A DNA stretch of 64,000 nucleotides. Origin: Gemmata sp051859125 (lineage in GTDB: Bacteria; Planctomycetota; Planctomycetia; Gemmatales; Gemmataceae). The DNA lies in NCBI RefSeq assembly GCF_051859125.1, contig NZ_JBHYGG010000101.1, positions 9,973-73,972 of the forward strand, given 5' to 3'. Made by a program: the position numbers and the translations under genes. Of the stretch, positions 8,006 through 17,902 are shown in pieces. Under the pieces are notes generated by a model that did no database searches, had not been told where the DNA came from, and worked only from the letters and a program-made list of their open reading frames with translations. Positions within the stretch are counted from its first letter, which is position 1. Each line of letters starts with the position of its first letter.

Positions 8006-9721
8006 GTGTCGAAGTTCATCGCGATCGACCTGGACCCGCAGGGGCTGCTCGCCGTCGGCGGCACCGCCCGGGGCGGGCACGCGAAGGTCGAGCAGGCGAT
8101 TACGTGGGTCGGGACCGAGGCCGAGGGCGGTCCGGGGCCGCTTACGCCCGAATCGGCGCGGCGGATCGGCGAGCAGCTCCGCGACCGGCTCAGGGAGGCC
8201 GGCATCGTGCCGGCCCCGGTGCTGGTCTCCGTCCCGCGGGACCGCGTCATCCTCAAGGAACTCCGGTACCCGGCCGTGCCGCTGCCCGAGGAGCCGAACG
8301 TCGTCCGGTTCCAGGCGATGAAGGAGTTGTCCGACGCGCCCGAGGACGTCGTCCTCGATTACGCGCCGCTGGGGGGCGACTCGGCGAGCGGCGAGCGGCG
8401 GAGCATGGCGGTCGCCGTGCGGAAGGACCTGTTCCGCGCCGTGCAGTTGATGTGCGAGGCCGCGAACCTGCGCCTCGCCTCGGTCACGCCCCGGCCCTAC
8501 GCGGTCGCCGCGGGGCTGGTCCGGGCGCTCGCAACAGGTGCGGCCCCCGAGGGGGAACTCAAGACGGGCACGGTCGCCGTCCTGGCGGTCGGGCCGGGCG
8601 GCGGCGAGTTCACCGTGAGCCGCGGCGGCGAGGTCGCGTTCACCCGGAGCGTGGCCGGAGCGGTCGTGGCGAGTGAGTCGCTGCTGCTCTCCGAGGTCCG
8701 CCGCAACCTGACGATGTACGCCGGGGCGAACCCGGGCCGCCCGGTGCAGGCGGTCTACGTCGCCGACGCGGGCGGCGAAACGGCGGGCCGCCTCGGCACC
8801 TCGCTGGGCGTCGCCGTTCAAGAGTACGACCCGCTCGCGGGTGAGGTCCCCGCGGTCCCCGACGCGCAGCGGGGCCGGTTCGCGGGCGCGGCCGGGCTCC
8901 TCGCGGCCCGTGCCGCCGATGCGCTCCCGATCAACTTCGCCGAGCCGCGGGCGCCCAAGGCCGACGCCGACCCGGTCCGGCGGCAGCTCGTCCTCGTCGG
9001 GCTCGTTGCGGCCGCTGTGCTGGTCGGCGGCGCGCTCCTGGGCTTCATGGCGCTGAGCGCGGCCGACGACGACATCGCCCTGAAGACCAAGCAGCGGGAC
9101 GACGCGAAGCAGCAGTGGGACGCGCTCGAGCAGGACGCGAAGCGGCTCAAGGCGGCCGAGGACTGGAGGGCCCGCCAGGTGGTGTGGCTCGACGAGCTGT
9201 ACGACATGGCCGACCGGTTCCCGGTGGCCGGCGGGTTCCACGCCAGCAGCTTCGTCGGCAAGGCGCTGCCGGCCGACCCGAAGACCGGCAAGCAGGAGAA
9301 CCAGGCCGCCGTCGAGGTGAAGGTGGCGGCCCGGAGCCCCGAGCCGGTCAACGCGCTGCTCTACAAGATCGAGGGCGACTCGGTCGGCCCGCCGCCGAAG
9401 AACCCGAAGGACCCCAAGGGGCCGCCGCGGTTCTACGTCGGGGCCGACAAGACCATCGGCGGGCCGTCGCAGGGCGAGGCAGGGGCCCGGGACTACACCG
9501 TGTTCGCCCGGGTAAACAACCGCCCGGCCGCACTGTTCACCCGCACCGCGGCGTTCACCCCGCCGTCCCGCAAGGGGTACCCGCCGGGGCCGGTGGCGAA
9601 GGAGGTCAAGGAGAAGGATCCGGCGGAGGCGAAGGAGGACAAGGAGGCCCCGTCCCCCCGACCGAAGGAGCCGGCGGAGAAGGAGCCGAAGGAGAAGAAG
9701 GACAAGGGTGGGGCCGAGTGA
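8006..9721 (+). CDS. gspL: GspL/PilM-like actin-fold assembly protein
   Basis: Inner-membrane assembly protein linking the GspE ATPase to the platform. The 571-aa product starts at GTG 8006, with GGAGG at 7994-7998. Residues 1 to about 320 form an actin-like (PilM/GspL cytoplasmic) domain, followed by one transmembrane helix at about 328-350, a periplasmic region, and a Lys/Glu/Pro-rich low-complexity tail. Sequence similarity to GspL is remote, so the name rests on architecture and its place after gspK. Confidence 0.78.
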   Translation: MSKFIAIDLDPQGLLAVGGTARGGHAKVEQAITWVGTEAEGGPGPLTPESARRIGEQLRDRLREAGIVPAPVLVSVPRDRVILKELRYPAVPLPEEPNVVRFQAMKELSDAPEDVVLDYAPLGGDSASGERRSMAVAVRKDLFRAVQLMCEAANLRLASVTPRPYAVAAGLVRALATGAAPEGELKTGTVAVLAVGPGGGEFTVSRGGEVAFTRSVAGAVVASESLLLSEVRRNLTMYAGANPGRPVQAVYVADAGGETAGRLGTSLGVAVQEYDPLAGEVPAVPDAQRGRFAGAAGLLAARAADALPINFAEPRAPKADADPVRRQLVLVGLVAAAVLVGGALLGFMALSAADDDIALKTKQRDDAKQQWDALEQDAKRLKAAEDWRARQVVWLDELYDMADRFPVAGGFHASSFVGKALPADPKTGKQENQAAVEVKVAARSPEPVNALLYKIEGDSVGPPPKNPKDPKGPPRFYVGADKTIGGPSQGEAGARDYTVFARVNNRPAALFTRTAAFTPPSRKGYPPGPVAKEVKEKDPAEAKEDKEAPSPRPKEPAEKEPKEKKDKGGAE

Positions 9722-9778
9722 CCCGCGACCGCAGCGGTCCCCCGAATCCCACCGACCCCGAGACAAGGTTCCGACCCG

Positions 9779-11434
9779 ATGACCTCCCGCGAACGAACGC
9801 TGGCGATCCTGCTCCTCGGCCTCATCGCGCTCGGCGGCGGGGGCGTCCTCGGCTACTTCCTCGTGTACGCGCCGCTCGAAGAGAAGCGGGCGACCGCAAA
9901 GAAACTGGAGGACGAGGCCGGCGACCTCGACAGCAAGGCGGCCGCCGTGATGGCCGCCCGGCCGCGGATCGCCGCCGTGAAGCGGCAGAGCCTCCCGCCG
10001 GACGTGAACCAGGCCAAGGCCCAGTACAAGCTCCTGCTCGAACAACTCCTCCGCGACGCGAAGCTCACCGACCACAAGATCCCCGACATGCGGATCCTCG
10101 ACAGCCGCGCGCCGGCGACGCCCGAGTTGGTGGTCGCGAGTCCGGTCGCGCCCGCGGGGACCGCACTACCGGCCGCGGCCGGGGCCCCGACCCTGGCCGC
10201 CCCCAAGGCCCAGAAGAAGCCCGCGTACTCCCGGCTCGAGTTCAAAGTCGAGGTCAAGAGGGCCGACATCTGGCAGGTGGTGGACTTCCTCAAGGCGTTC
10301 TACTCGGTGGACCTGCTGCACCAGATCACGTTCCTCAACATCACGCGCGACAACAAGCCGACCGACGCCCGCAACGGGCTCGACGTCCACCTCACGATCG
10401 AGGCGATCATCCTCGACCGGGCGGACGCGCGGAAGACGCTCCTGCCGCCGGACCCGGTGCCCGCCGCGGTCCTCGCGAGCACGCCCCGCGACTACTCGTT
10501 CCTGGCGTGGAAGGACATGTTCTACGGCATCCTCCCGCCGCCGAACGTCGCCCCGCTCACGCTCGGTCGGATCGACAGTGTCACCCTCGGCCGCGACGAG
10601 AAGCCCGCCGAGGTGAAGGTGCGGCTGACCGGCGAGGGGGCGACGGTCGCGCAGGTGGTCGCCACCGCGTCCGGGAAGTTGCTGCCCGAGGGCGAACTGA
10701 GGTTTGACCCGAAGACCGGCACCATCGCCATCCCCGGTGCCGGGACCGAGGAGACGCCGGACGGCGTGACCTCCACCATCTCCGTCGTCGCGACCACGAC
10801 CGACGGGGCGACGGTGAAGCGGTCGTTCGACGTGTCCATTGCGAAGAAGCCGGTCGAGCCCGAGCCCGCGAAGCCCAAGGCCGACATCGCGTCGGCGATC
10901 CGCCTGGTGATCCTCTCCGGCAGCTCCGACGGGGGACTCAAGGCCGTCATCTACGACGCCGCCAACCCGTTCAAGTACGAGGTCACGACGACCGGCAAGC
11001 GGGTCGAGGTCCGGCGGTTCTGGCAGGCGACCGGGAAGACGTGGAAGAAGGACCTGGACTACGACCACCCGGCCGGCGTGCTCGCGTTCGCGGACGACTT
11101 CTCGGCCACTAAGCGGACGTTCAAGGTCGTCGCGTTCGAGGGCGACGCCGTGGTGGTGTCCGAGTCCGGCCGCGCGGAGCCGCCAAAGACCGAAGGGCCG
11201 CGCCGCCCCGGGAGCTCGCGTTCGAGCGTCCCGAAGCAGGGGCCGGGCGAGCCACTCGCGGTGGTCGCGGGGAACCTGGCCACGGCCGTCCCGGCCCCCA
11301 CCCTGTACCGCTGGACCCTCGGGAAGTCGCTCGGCGAGTTGGGCAAGCTGTCGCCCGACGAGGCGAAGGCGATCCTGAAGCGGGTCGCGGCCGACGGACC
11401 AGTCGTGAACGCGACCGTCTCGGCCGACAAGTAA
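9779..11434 (+). CDS. gspM: GspM/PilO-like secretion assembly protein
   Basis: The last gene of the secretion cluster encodes 551 aa. An N-terminal transmembrane helix (about residues 7-32) is followed by a charged coiled-coil segment (about 33-80), the layout of GspM and PilO, which pair with GspL or PilM. The rest is a long periplasmic region with Ala/Pro-rich linkers and no fold I can name. GspM is usually only about 160 aa, so most of this protein is lineage-specific. Confidence 0.65.
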   Translation: MTSRERTLAILLLGLIALGGGGVLGYFLVYAPLEEKRATAKKLEDEAGDLDSKAAAVMAARPRIAAVKRQSLPPDVNQAKAQYKLLLEQLLRDAKLTDHKIPDMRILDSRAPATPELVVASPVAPAGTALPAAAGAPTLAAPKAQKKPAYSRLEFKVEVKRADIWQVVDFLKAFYSVDLLHQITFLNITRDNKPTDARNGLDVHLTIEAIILDRADARKTLLPPDPVPAAVLASTPRDYSFLAWKDMFYGILPPPNVAPLTLGRIDSVTLGRDEKPAEVKVRLTGEGATVAQVVATASGKLLPEGELRFDPKTGTIAIPGAGTEETPDGVTSTISVVATTTDGATVKRSFDVSIAKKPVEPEPAKPKADIASAIRLVILSGSSDGGLKAVIYDAANPFKYEVTTTGKRVEVRRFWQATGKTWKKDLDYDHPAGVLAFADDFSATKRTFKVVAFEGDAVVVSESGRAEPPKTEGPRRPGSSRSSVPKQGPGEPLAVVAGNLATAVPAPTLYRWTLGKSLGELGKLSPDEAKAILKRVAADGPVVNATVSADK

Positions 11435-11599
11435 AACGAAACTCGCTCCGCCGCGGGTCGTCCGGGCCGCTCACCGCGGCCCCCACTTCGACCTCCGCAC
11501 CCCTTCTCATCCGGGCGGCGGGTTGCCGCCGCCCGTCGCACTGCCTAGCCTGTCCTCGCCACTCCGACACCAGCCACCCACTCACCCGCGGGACCGACC

Positions 11600-12826
11600 G
11601 TGAACGCACGCCGGCCATTCTGCCTTGCGCTCGCCCTGCTGGCGGCCGCCCTCGTCACGGCCGCGGGCTGCGGGAAGCGGCCGCACCCGATCGTCGACAC
11701 GGGGCTCCTCAAGGTCACCGTGGCCACGCCGAAGGTCGACAAGGTGACGGTGTTCACCGACCTGACCGGGTCGGTCGCGGCCCCTCAGTCGGTCCAGGTC
11801 CGCCCGCGGGTCAGCGGGTTCATCCAGGACGTGCTGTTCAAGGAGGGCGAGATCGCGATCGGGCCGTTCACCCTCCTCGGGGTCCCGTACGGTGGCTCGC
11901 CGCTGTTCAAGATCGACCCGGTGACCTACCAGGCGAACCTGACCCAGGCCCTCGGGGACCAGGCCGTGTTCCAGGCGAAGCTGGAACTCGCCAAGGCCGA
12001 CGAGTCGCGGGCCAAGGTGGCCTACGACAAGGGGGTGACCAGCCAGCAGGACTACGAAAGTTACGCCGCCCACACCAAGGTCGCCCGGGCCAGCCTCGAC
12101 GCGGCCGCCGGGCCGGTCATCGTGGCTAAGCAGAACCTCGGGTGGACGCTCGTGCGGGCGCCGATCACCGGCCGGACCGACAAGGCCTTTTTGACCCGCG
12201 GGAACGTAGTGGTCGGCGGCCAGACCCAGGGCACGGTACTCACCACCATCAACTCGACCGACCCGATGTACGTCTACTTCGACGTGGACGACCAGACGGT
12301 CGCGTTCTACCAGCGGCTGTTCAACGAGCGGGCACTGGAGCAGCCCGACCGGGGCGGCAAGATCCGGGTCGACATCAAGCTCCTCGGCGACGAGAACTAC
12401 AACCAGTACGGTCCCACCGAGTACACCCGGCACGGGCTGGTCGACTTCGCCAGCAACGCGCTGAACCCGAACACCGGGACGCTGTCGGTCCGCGGCGTGT
12501 TCGAGAACTCCGACCACCTCCTGGTGCCGAACCGGTACGTCCGCGGCCGGGTGCCCCTCGGCAAGCCGATGGACAACGCGCTGCTCATCCCCGACGGGGC
12601 GGTCGCCACGGAACAGGATCGCAAGCTCGTGTACGCCGTCGGCCCCGACAACAAGGTCGTCGCCAAGACGGTCCGACTCGGGCCGCTGAGCAAGGGGCTA
12701 CGGCTCGTCGAGTCTGGCCTCACCAAGGACGACCGGATCATCATCCGCGGCATTCAGCGGGTGCAGCCCGGGGAGCCGGTCGAGCCCGAGGCGGGGACCA
12801 TCGAGTACCCGGGGGCGAAGCCCTGA
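11600..12826 (+). CDS. RND efflux periplasmic adaptor (membrane fusion lipoprotein)
   Basis: Adaptor joining the inner-membrane pump encoded next to an outer-membrane channel (not in the window). The 408-aa product has a signal peptide with lipobox TAAGC, so Cys24 is the likely lipidation site. It then shows the AcrA/MexA order: half lipoyl motif (VRPRVSGFIQDVLFKEGE), helical hairpin, second lipoyl half (VRAPITGRTDK), beta-barrel and membrane-proximal domain. The start is GTG 11600. The pump begins 60 nt downstream, so the two are probably co-transcribed. Confidence 0.92.
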   Translation: MNARRPFCLALALLAAALVTAAGCGKRPHPIVDTGLLKVTVATPKVDKVTVFTDLTGSVAAPQSVQVRPRVSGFIQDVLFKEGEIAIGPFTLLGVPYGGSPLFKIDPVTYQANLTQALGDQAVFQAKLELAKADESRAKVAYDKGVTSQQDYESYAAHTKVARASLDAAAGPVIVAKQNLGWTLVRAPITGRTDKAFLTRGNVVVGGQTQGTVLTTINSTDPMYVYFDVDDQTVAFYQRLFNERALEQPDRGGKIRVDIKLLGDENYNQYGPTEYTRHGLVDFASNALNPNTGTLSVRGVFENSDHLLVPNRYVRGRVPLGKPMDNALLIPDGAVATEQDRKLVYAVGPDNKVVAKTVRLGPLSKGLRLVESGLTKDDRIIIRGIQRVQPGEPVEPEAGTIEYPGAKP

Positions 12827-12886
12827 CGCGGCGGCCCCGCCCGCCGCGCCTCCCGCGCCCCGCCCCGCCGACCCCAAGGACGCACG

Positions 12887-15800
12887 ATGTTCGCTCGGTT
12901 CTTCATCGACCGCCCCATCTTCGCGTGGGTCATCTCGATCGTGATCGTGCTGGCCGGGCTCGCCGCCGCGGTCACGCTCCCGGTCGCGCAGTACCCCGAG
13001 ATCACCCCGCCGTCGGTCCAAGTGTCCGCGACCTACCCCGGGGCGAACGCGAAGGACGTGGCCGACACGATCGCCGCGCCGATCGAGCAGCAGGTCAACG
13101 GCGTCGAGAAGATGCTGTACATGTCGAGCGTCAGCGCCAACGACGGGTCGTACAACCTGACCGTCACGTTCCAGCTCGGCACCGACCTGAACATGGCCCA
13201 GGTGCTCGTCCAGAACCGGGTCCAACTCGCCACCGCACAGCTCCCCGTCGAGGTGCAGCGGCAGGGGCTGACGATCAAGAAGAAGTCGCCGAACATCCTG
13301 CTCGTCGTCAGCCTGTACAGCCCGGACAGCAGCCACACCCAGCTCGAACTCAGTAACTATGCCACGATCCAACTCAAGGACGAAATCGCCCGCCTCGACG
13401 GCGTCGGCGACGTGAACCTGTTCGGCCAGCAGGACTACAGCATGCGGGCGTGGCTGGACCCCGACAAGCTGAACTCGTTCAAGCTCACGACGACCGACGT
13501 GGTGAACGCGATCCAGGCTCAGAACGTCCAGGTGGCGGCCGGGCAGATCGGCCAGGAGCCGGCCCCGCCCGGCCAGGCGCTCCAGCTCACGCTGTCCACC
13601 CAGGGCCGCCTCACCACCGCCGCGGAGTTCGGGAAGATCGTGGTCAAGGCCGGGCAGACGAACTCGGACGGCACCCTCGGCGCGGCGGTCACGCTCGACC
13701 AGGTGTCGCGGGTGGTGCTCGGCGCGAAGAGCATGGACCAGCAGAATACGCTCGACGGCGGCCCGGCCATCGGCCTCGCGATCTACCAGCTCCCGGGGTC
13801 GAACGCGCTCGACGTCGCTGACAGCGTGAAGGCCAAGATGGACAGCCTCTCGAAGCGGTTCCCGGACGGGATCAAGTACGCCATCCGGTACGACACGACG
13901 CCGTTCATCACGCAGTCGATCGAGGAGGTGTTCCACACCCTGCGGGACGCGATCATCCTCGTCGCCATCGTGGTGCTGCTGTTCCTTCAGGACTGGCGGG
14001 CCGTGATCCTCCCGATGATCGACGTGCCGGTGTCCCTCACCGGCACGTTCGCGGTCATGTTCCTGTTCGGGTTCAGTCTGAACAACCTCACGCTGTTCGG
14101 GCTCGTACTGGCGATCGGCATCGTCGTGGACGACGCGATCGTCGTGCTGGAGAACATCGAGACGTGGATCGCGAAGGGGTTCGACCCGCGGTCGGCGACG
14201 ATCAAGGCGATGGACGAGGTGACCGGGCCGATCATCGCCATCACGCTCGTGCTGAGTTCGGTGTTCCTGCCCAGTGCGCTGCTCCCCGGGATCACCGGCG
14301 AGTTCTTCCGGCAGTTCGCGCTGACCATCGCCGCGGCAATGGTGATCTCGGCGACGAACGCCATGACGATGACCCCGGCCCGGGCCGTGGCGATCTTCGC
14401 GGCCCGCGAGCGGCACGCGCACAAGCAGGGGGCGGCCGCGGGCCACGGGCACGGGACCGAGGCGCTGCCGTGGTGGGGCATCTGCGCCCTGCTCGGGTGG
14501 CTCTCAGTCGTCGTCCTCGACCACTTCTTCCACCACCCCGCCGGGGCGAAAGGGTACGCGCTCCAGGCGGCCTACGCGGTCCCCGGCGTCGTGATCGGGT
14601 GGTTCGCGGCGGACCGGATCAACGCCTTCCTGGCGTGGGTGTTCAAGTGGTTCAACAAGGGGTTCGACGTCGTCACCCGGGTCTACGGCCGCACCATCGC
14701 CGGGTTCCTGCGGCTGGCGCTGATCGTCCTGGTGGTGTACGGCGGGCTGATCGGGCTGACGTTCTGGGGGCTGACGCACACCCCAGTCGGGTTCGTGCCG
14801 ATGCAGGACAAGGGCTACCTCGTCGTGAGCGTGCAACTGCCCGACGCCGCCTCGCTCCAGCGGAGTTCCGCAGTGCTGGCCCGGGTGGACAAGATCTGCC
14901 GCGACGAGAAGGGGGTCGCCCACACCATCGGCATCGGCGGGTACTCGCTGCTGCTGAGCGCGAACGGGTCGAACTACGCGAGCATGTTCGTGGTGCTGGA
15001 GGACTTCGACGTCCGCAAGGACGACCCGGAGAAGAACGGGTTCGCGATCCTGTTCCGGCTCCAGGACAAGCTCCGCCGCGAGATCCAGGACGCGGCCGTG
15101 CTCGTGCTGCCGCCGCCGCCGGTGGACGGGCTCGGCACGGCCGGCGGGTTCAAGATCATGGTCCAGGACCGCGGGAGCATGGGGTACGGCGAACTCGACA
15201 ACGAGACCCTGAAGATGGTTCGCAAGGCAGATAAGACGCCGGGGATCGGCACCACCTCGACGCAGTTCAAGGCGGCCATCCCGCAGCTCTACGCCGACAT
15301 CGACCGGACCCGGTGCATCCAGATGGGGGTGAGCGTCTCGGACGTGTTCGACACGCTCCAGTCGTACCTGGGCTCGACGTTCGTGAACAACTTCAACCTG
15401 TTCGGGCGGACGTGGCAGGTGAACGTGCAGGCCGACGCGCCGTACCGGGCATCGGCGGAGTACGTCAAGAACCTGCGGGTGAAGAACATCAAGGGCGAGA
15501 TGGTGCCGCTCGGGTCGGTGGCCACGATCCGCGACGCGACCGGGCCGGCGTTCGTGCAGCGGTACAACATGTACCCGGCCGCGGCGATCAACGGGAGCCT
15601 CGACCCCGGCACCAGCTCTGGTGACGGCATCCGCATCATCGACACGGTCGCCAAGGACACGCTCCCGCAGCAGATGACGACCGAGTGGACCGAGCTGTTC
15701 TACCTTCAGTTGCTCGAAGGGGACTCGGCCATCTGGGCGTTCGTCGGGGCGGTCGTGCTCGTGTACCTGATCCTGGCGGCGATGTACGAGAGCTGGACGA

Positions 15801-16303
15801 TGCCGGCGGCGATCATCCTGGTCATGCCGATGTGCATCCTGTCCGCGATCGTCGGGGTGCGGGCCGCGGGGGTGGACATCAACATCTTCGTGCAGATCGG
15901 GTTCGTCGTCCTCGTCGGCCTCGCGGCCAAGAACGCCATCCTGATCGTCGAGTTCGTGAACCAGAAGCGGGCCGCCGGTGAACCGCTCCGCGCCGCCGTC
16001 ATCGACGCGAGCGTCGCCCGGCTCCGGCCGATCGTGATGACGAGCGTGGCGTTCATCCTCGGCGTGGTGCCGCTGGTGCTGGCGAAGGGGGCCGGGGCCG
16101 AGATGCGGGCGACGCTCGGTGTCGCGGTGTTCTCGGGCATGCTCGGCGTCACGATCTTCGGCGTCATGCTCACGCCGGTGTTCGCCTACGTCATCGGCCG
16201 GCTGAAGCCGGACGCCCCGAGGCCGGCCGCGACGGAGCCCGCGCCCGCGGCACCCCCGCCCGCGCCGACGGGAGGGGCCGCCGATGTCCCGCACGCGCCG
16301 TGA
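12887..16303 (+). CDS. RND efflux pump, HAE1/AcrB family, with extra membrane insert
   Basis: Proton-driven inner-membrane drug or solute exporter, 1138 aa against about 1045 for AcrB. It opens with the family signature MFARFFIDRPIFAWV. The proton-relay pair (VVDDAIVVLENIE, about residues 410-422) and the TM10 lysine (GLAAKNAILIVEF) are present. The extra length is an insertion at about residues 505-585, where AcrB has a short cytoplasmic connector between its two halves: a His-rich linker and two added hydrophobic stretches. Its 3' end overlaps the next gene by 20 nt. Confidence 0.93.
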   Translation: MFARFFIDRPIFAWVISIVIVLAGLAAAVTLPVAQYPEITPPSVQVSATYPGANAKDVADTIAAPIEQQVNGVEKMLYMSSVSANDGSYNLTVTFQLGTDLNMAQVLVQNRVQLATAQLPVEVQRQGLTIKKKSPNILLVVSLYSPDSSHTQLELSNYATIQLKDEIARLDGVGDVNLFGQQDYSMRAWLDPDKLNSFKLTTTDVVNAIQAQNVQVAAGQIGQEPAPPGQALQLTLSTQGRLTTAAEFGKIVVKAGQTNSDGTLGAAVTLDQVSRVVLGAKSMDQQNTLDGGPAIGLAIYQLPGSNALDVADSVKAKMDSLSKRFPDGIKYAIRYDTTPFITQSIEEVFHTLRDAIILVAIVVLLFLQDWRAVILPMIDVPVSLTGTFAVMFLFGFSLNNLTLFGLVLAIGIVVDDAIVVLENIETWIAKGFDPRSATIKAMDEVTGPIIAITLVLSSVFLPSALLPGITGEFFRQFALTIAAAMVISATNAMTMTPARAVAIFAARERHAHKQGAAAGHGHGTEALPWWGICALLGWLSVVVLDHFFHHPAGAKGYALQAAYAVPGVVIGWFAADRINAFLAWVFKWFNKGFDVVTRVYGRTIAGFLRLALIVLVVYGGLIGLTFWGLTHTPVGFVPMQDKGYLVVSVQLPDAASLQRSSAVLARVDKICRDEKGVAHTIGIGGYSLLLSANGSNYASMFVVLEDFDVRKDDPEKNGFAILFRLQDKLRREIQDAAVLVLPPPPVDGLGTAGGFKIMVQDRGSMGYGELDNETLKMVRKADKTPGIGTTSTQFKAAIPQLYADIDRTRCIQMGVSVSDVFDTLQSYLGSTFVNNFNLFGRTWQVNVQADAPYRASAEYVKNLRVKNIKGEMVPLGSVATIRDATGPAFVQRYNMYPAAAINGSLDPGTSSGDGIRIIDTVAKDTLPQQMTTEWTELFYLQLLEGDSAIWAFVGAVVLVYLILAAMYESWTMPAAIILVMPMCILSAIVGVRAAGVDINIFVQIGFVVLVGLAAKNAILIVEFVNQKRAAGEPLRAAVIDASVARLRPIVMTSVAFILGVVPLVLAKGAGAEMRATLGVAVFSGMLGVTIFGVMLTPVFAYVIGRLKPDAPRPAATEPAPAAPPPAPTGGAADVPHAP

Positions 16304-16580
16304 CGAACCGGACGAGGACGAAGAGGACTGGGACGACGGGGACGACTACGACCCCGAAGACCCGGAGACCTATCCCGCGGGGCTGTACGACGACGACGGA
16401 CCCGCTACCGTCCCGTGCCCGCACTGCCGGGCCGAGATCCTCGAGGACTCGGAACGGTGCCCGCGGTGCGGCGAGTACCTCTCGGCCGAGGACGCGCCGC
16501 GCCAGGTGTCGGGAACCGCGTGGGTCGTCCTCGTTCTGATGCTCGTCGCGATTCTGTTGACGGTGCTGGGGATCGGGTGA
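16284..16580 (+). CDS. Small zinc-ribbon membrane protein
   Basis: A 98-aa protein of unknown role. It has a very acidic N-terminus (residues 7-30), a zinc-ribbon with CPHC (45-48) and CPRC (59-62), and a single C-terminal transmembrane helix (about 77-96). It overlaps the end of the RND pump gene by 20 nt in another frame, implying coupled translation. It may be a membrane-anchored accessory protein, but nothing shows what it binds. Confidence 0.75.
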   Translation: MSRTRRDEPDEDEEDWDDGDDYDPEDPETYPAGLYDDDGPATVPCPHCRAEILEDSERCPRCGEYLSAEDAPRQVSGTAWVVLVLMLVAILLTVLGIG

Positions 16581-16584
16581 GCGG

Positions 16585-17841
16585 TCAGCCCTGTGGCTGA
16601 ATGAACCCGTGCCGGATGAGGGCGATCACGAGCCGCTTCGCGGTGTCGTCCCAGCGGAACTGCGTGGCCCGTTCCGCGGCCGCGGCTCCCAGAAGCCGAG
16701 CCGTTTCCCCGTCTCGATAAACCAACCGCATCGCCGACCGGATGTCGCCGTCGTCCGGGTCGGACCACGTCCCCTCGTAGACCGCGTTCTGCGCCCGGGC
16801 CGGCCGCCACCGCACCTCGTACCCCGACCGCGAGTCGAAGAACGCCCCGACCCCGCCGAACCGCGACGAGATCAGCGGCACCCCGCACGCCATCGCTTCC
16901 AGCAGGTGCAGGCCGAAACCCTCGCCGGCCGAGGCGTTAACGAACACGCTCAGCGAGCGGTACCAGTCCGCCAGTTCGGTCGGGGAGAGGTGCGTGTCGA
17001 GCACCTCGACGCGGGCGTCGCCGCGCGTTTCCACCCGCGGCGAGTTCGGCGTGATCTTCACCCGCAGCCGCACGCCCGGGTCCGACGGGAACTCGCGCTG
17101 GAACAGGTCGATCACCCGCTGCACGTTCTTCCGCAGCCCGCCCTCGTCGAGAGCGCCGGCGGTGCCGAAGGTGGTGACCGGTCGCCCGCGGACCGGTGCG
17201 GGCACATCGGGGAGGAGCGAGAACGTGGCGGGGTCGTAGCCCAGCGGCACGACTTCGATCGGCACGCGCACCCCGTTGGCCCGGAAGCACCGGCGGCCCC
17301 ACGCGCTCGGCACCAGCACCAACCCGCAGCGGTTCAGTTGCCGCACGGATCCGGGCGGGAGGGTGTCGGTCTCCCACATGGTGAACGCGGCGGTGCGGTG
17401 GTCGGGCCGGTAGCGCTTCAGGAGGTGCGGCGGGGCGACGGCGAGGCGGACGTTGTGCGAGCGGCGGCGCTGTTCGGTCGGCCGCAGCTCGACCGGCACG
17501 AGTTGCTTGCGGAAGCAGGCCCGGCGGTCGCGGCACACGTTGATCCCGGCGTGCGTCAGCCCCTTCAGAATGTTGAGGACGAGGTGGTCGTACCCGCCGA
17601 GGCCGAGCACGTGACCGGCCAGGAACAGTGGCGGCCCGGCGCGCCGGGCCTCGACGGGCGCGGCGTCGCGGGCGTCGGGGAGTTCGTTGAACAGCTTGCG
17701 GGTGAAGGTGCCGACCCGGCCGCTCAGGAGCAGGCGGCCGCCGCGGGCCGCCGCGGGCCAGAACGTGTCGTAGGCGGTGAGGAGGCGGAACTTGAGCCGC
17801 ACCGCACGGACCGCGAGCCCGACGTGGGCGACGAGTGACAC
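16585..17841 (-). CDS. Glycosyltransferase family 4-like protein
   Basis: Probable sugar transferase with a GT-B fold, 418 aa. The C-terminal half carries the nucleotide-sugar signature GEGFGLHLLEAMACGVP with the conserved Glu, followed by LISSRFGG. The N-terminal part includes GHVLGLGGYDHLV, a plausible acceptor-side glycine loop. The cysteine-bearing piece VCRDRRACF is unusual. It is convergent with the zinc-ribbon gene, with only 4 nt between them. The acceptor and product cannot be inferred. Confidence 0.85.
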   Translation of the reverse strand: MSLVAHVGLAVRAVRLKFRLLTAYDTFWPAAARGGRLLLSGRVGTFTRKLFNELPDARDAAPVEARRAGPPLFLAGHVLGLGGYDHLVLNILKGLTHAGINVCRDRRACFRKQLVPVELRPTEQRRRSHNVRLAVAPPHLLKRYRPDHRTAAFTMWETDTLPPGSVRQLNRCGLVLVPSAWGRRCFRANGVRVPIEVVPLGYDPATFSLLPDVPAPVRGRPVTTFGTAGALDEGGLRKNVQRVIDLFQREFPSDPGVRLRVKITPNSPRVETRGDARVEVLDTHLSPTELADWYRSLSVFVNASAGEGFGLHLLEAMACGVPLISSRFGGVGAFFDSRSGYEVRWRPARAQNAVYEGTWSDPDDGDIRSAMRLVYRDGETARLLGAAAAERATQFRWDDTAKRLVIALIRHGFIQPQG

Positions 17842-17902
17842 TGCGAGACCCTCCGCGTTGATGGCGGAGGGTCGGGAAAATCGGCGGGCGTGTCAAGTGC
17901 GG

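Noticed and set aside
5969..10075. A minus-strand open frame of about 1,370 codons opposite gspJ-gspM
   Set aside because: It is antisense to well-supported secretion genes, has highly biased Arg/Gly/Leu/Val composition and no domain. Such frames are expected opposite genes with strong G/C third positions.
14504..16294. A roughly 600-codon minus-strand frame opposite the RND pump
   Set aside because: It is a mirror of the pump gene with His/Asp/Arg/Glu-biased antisense composition and no domain.
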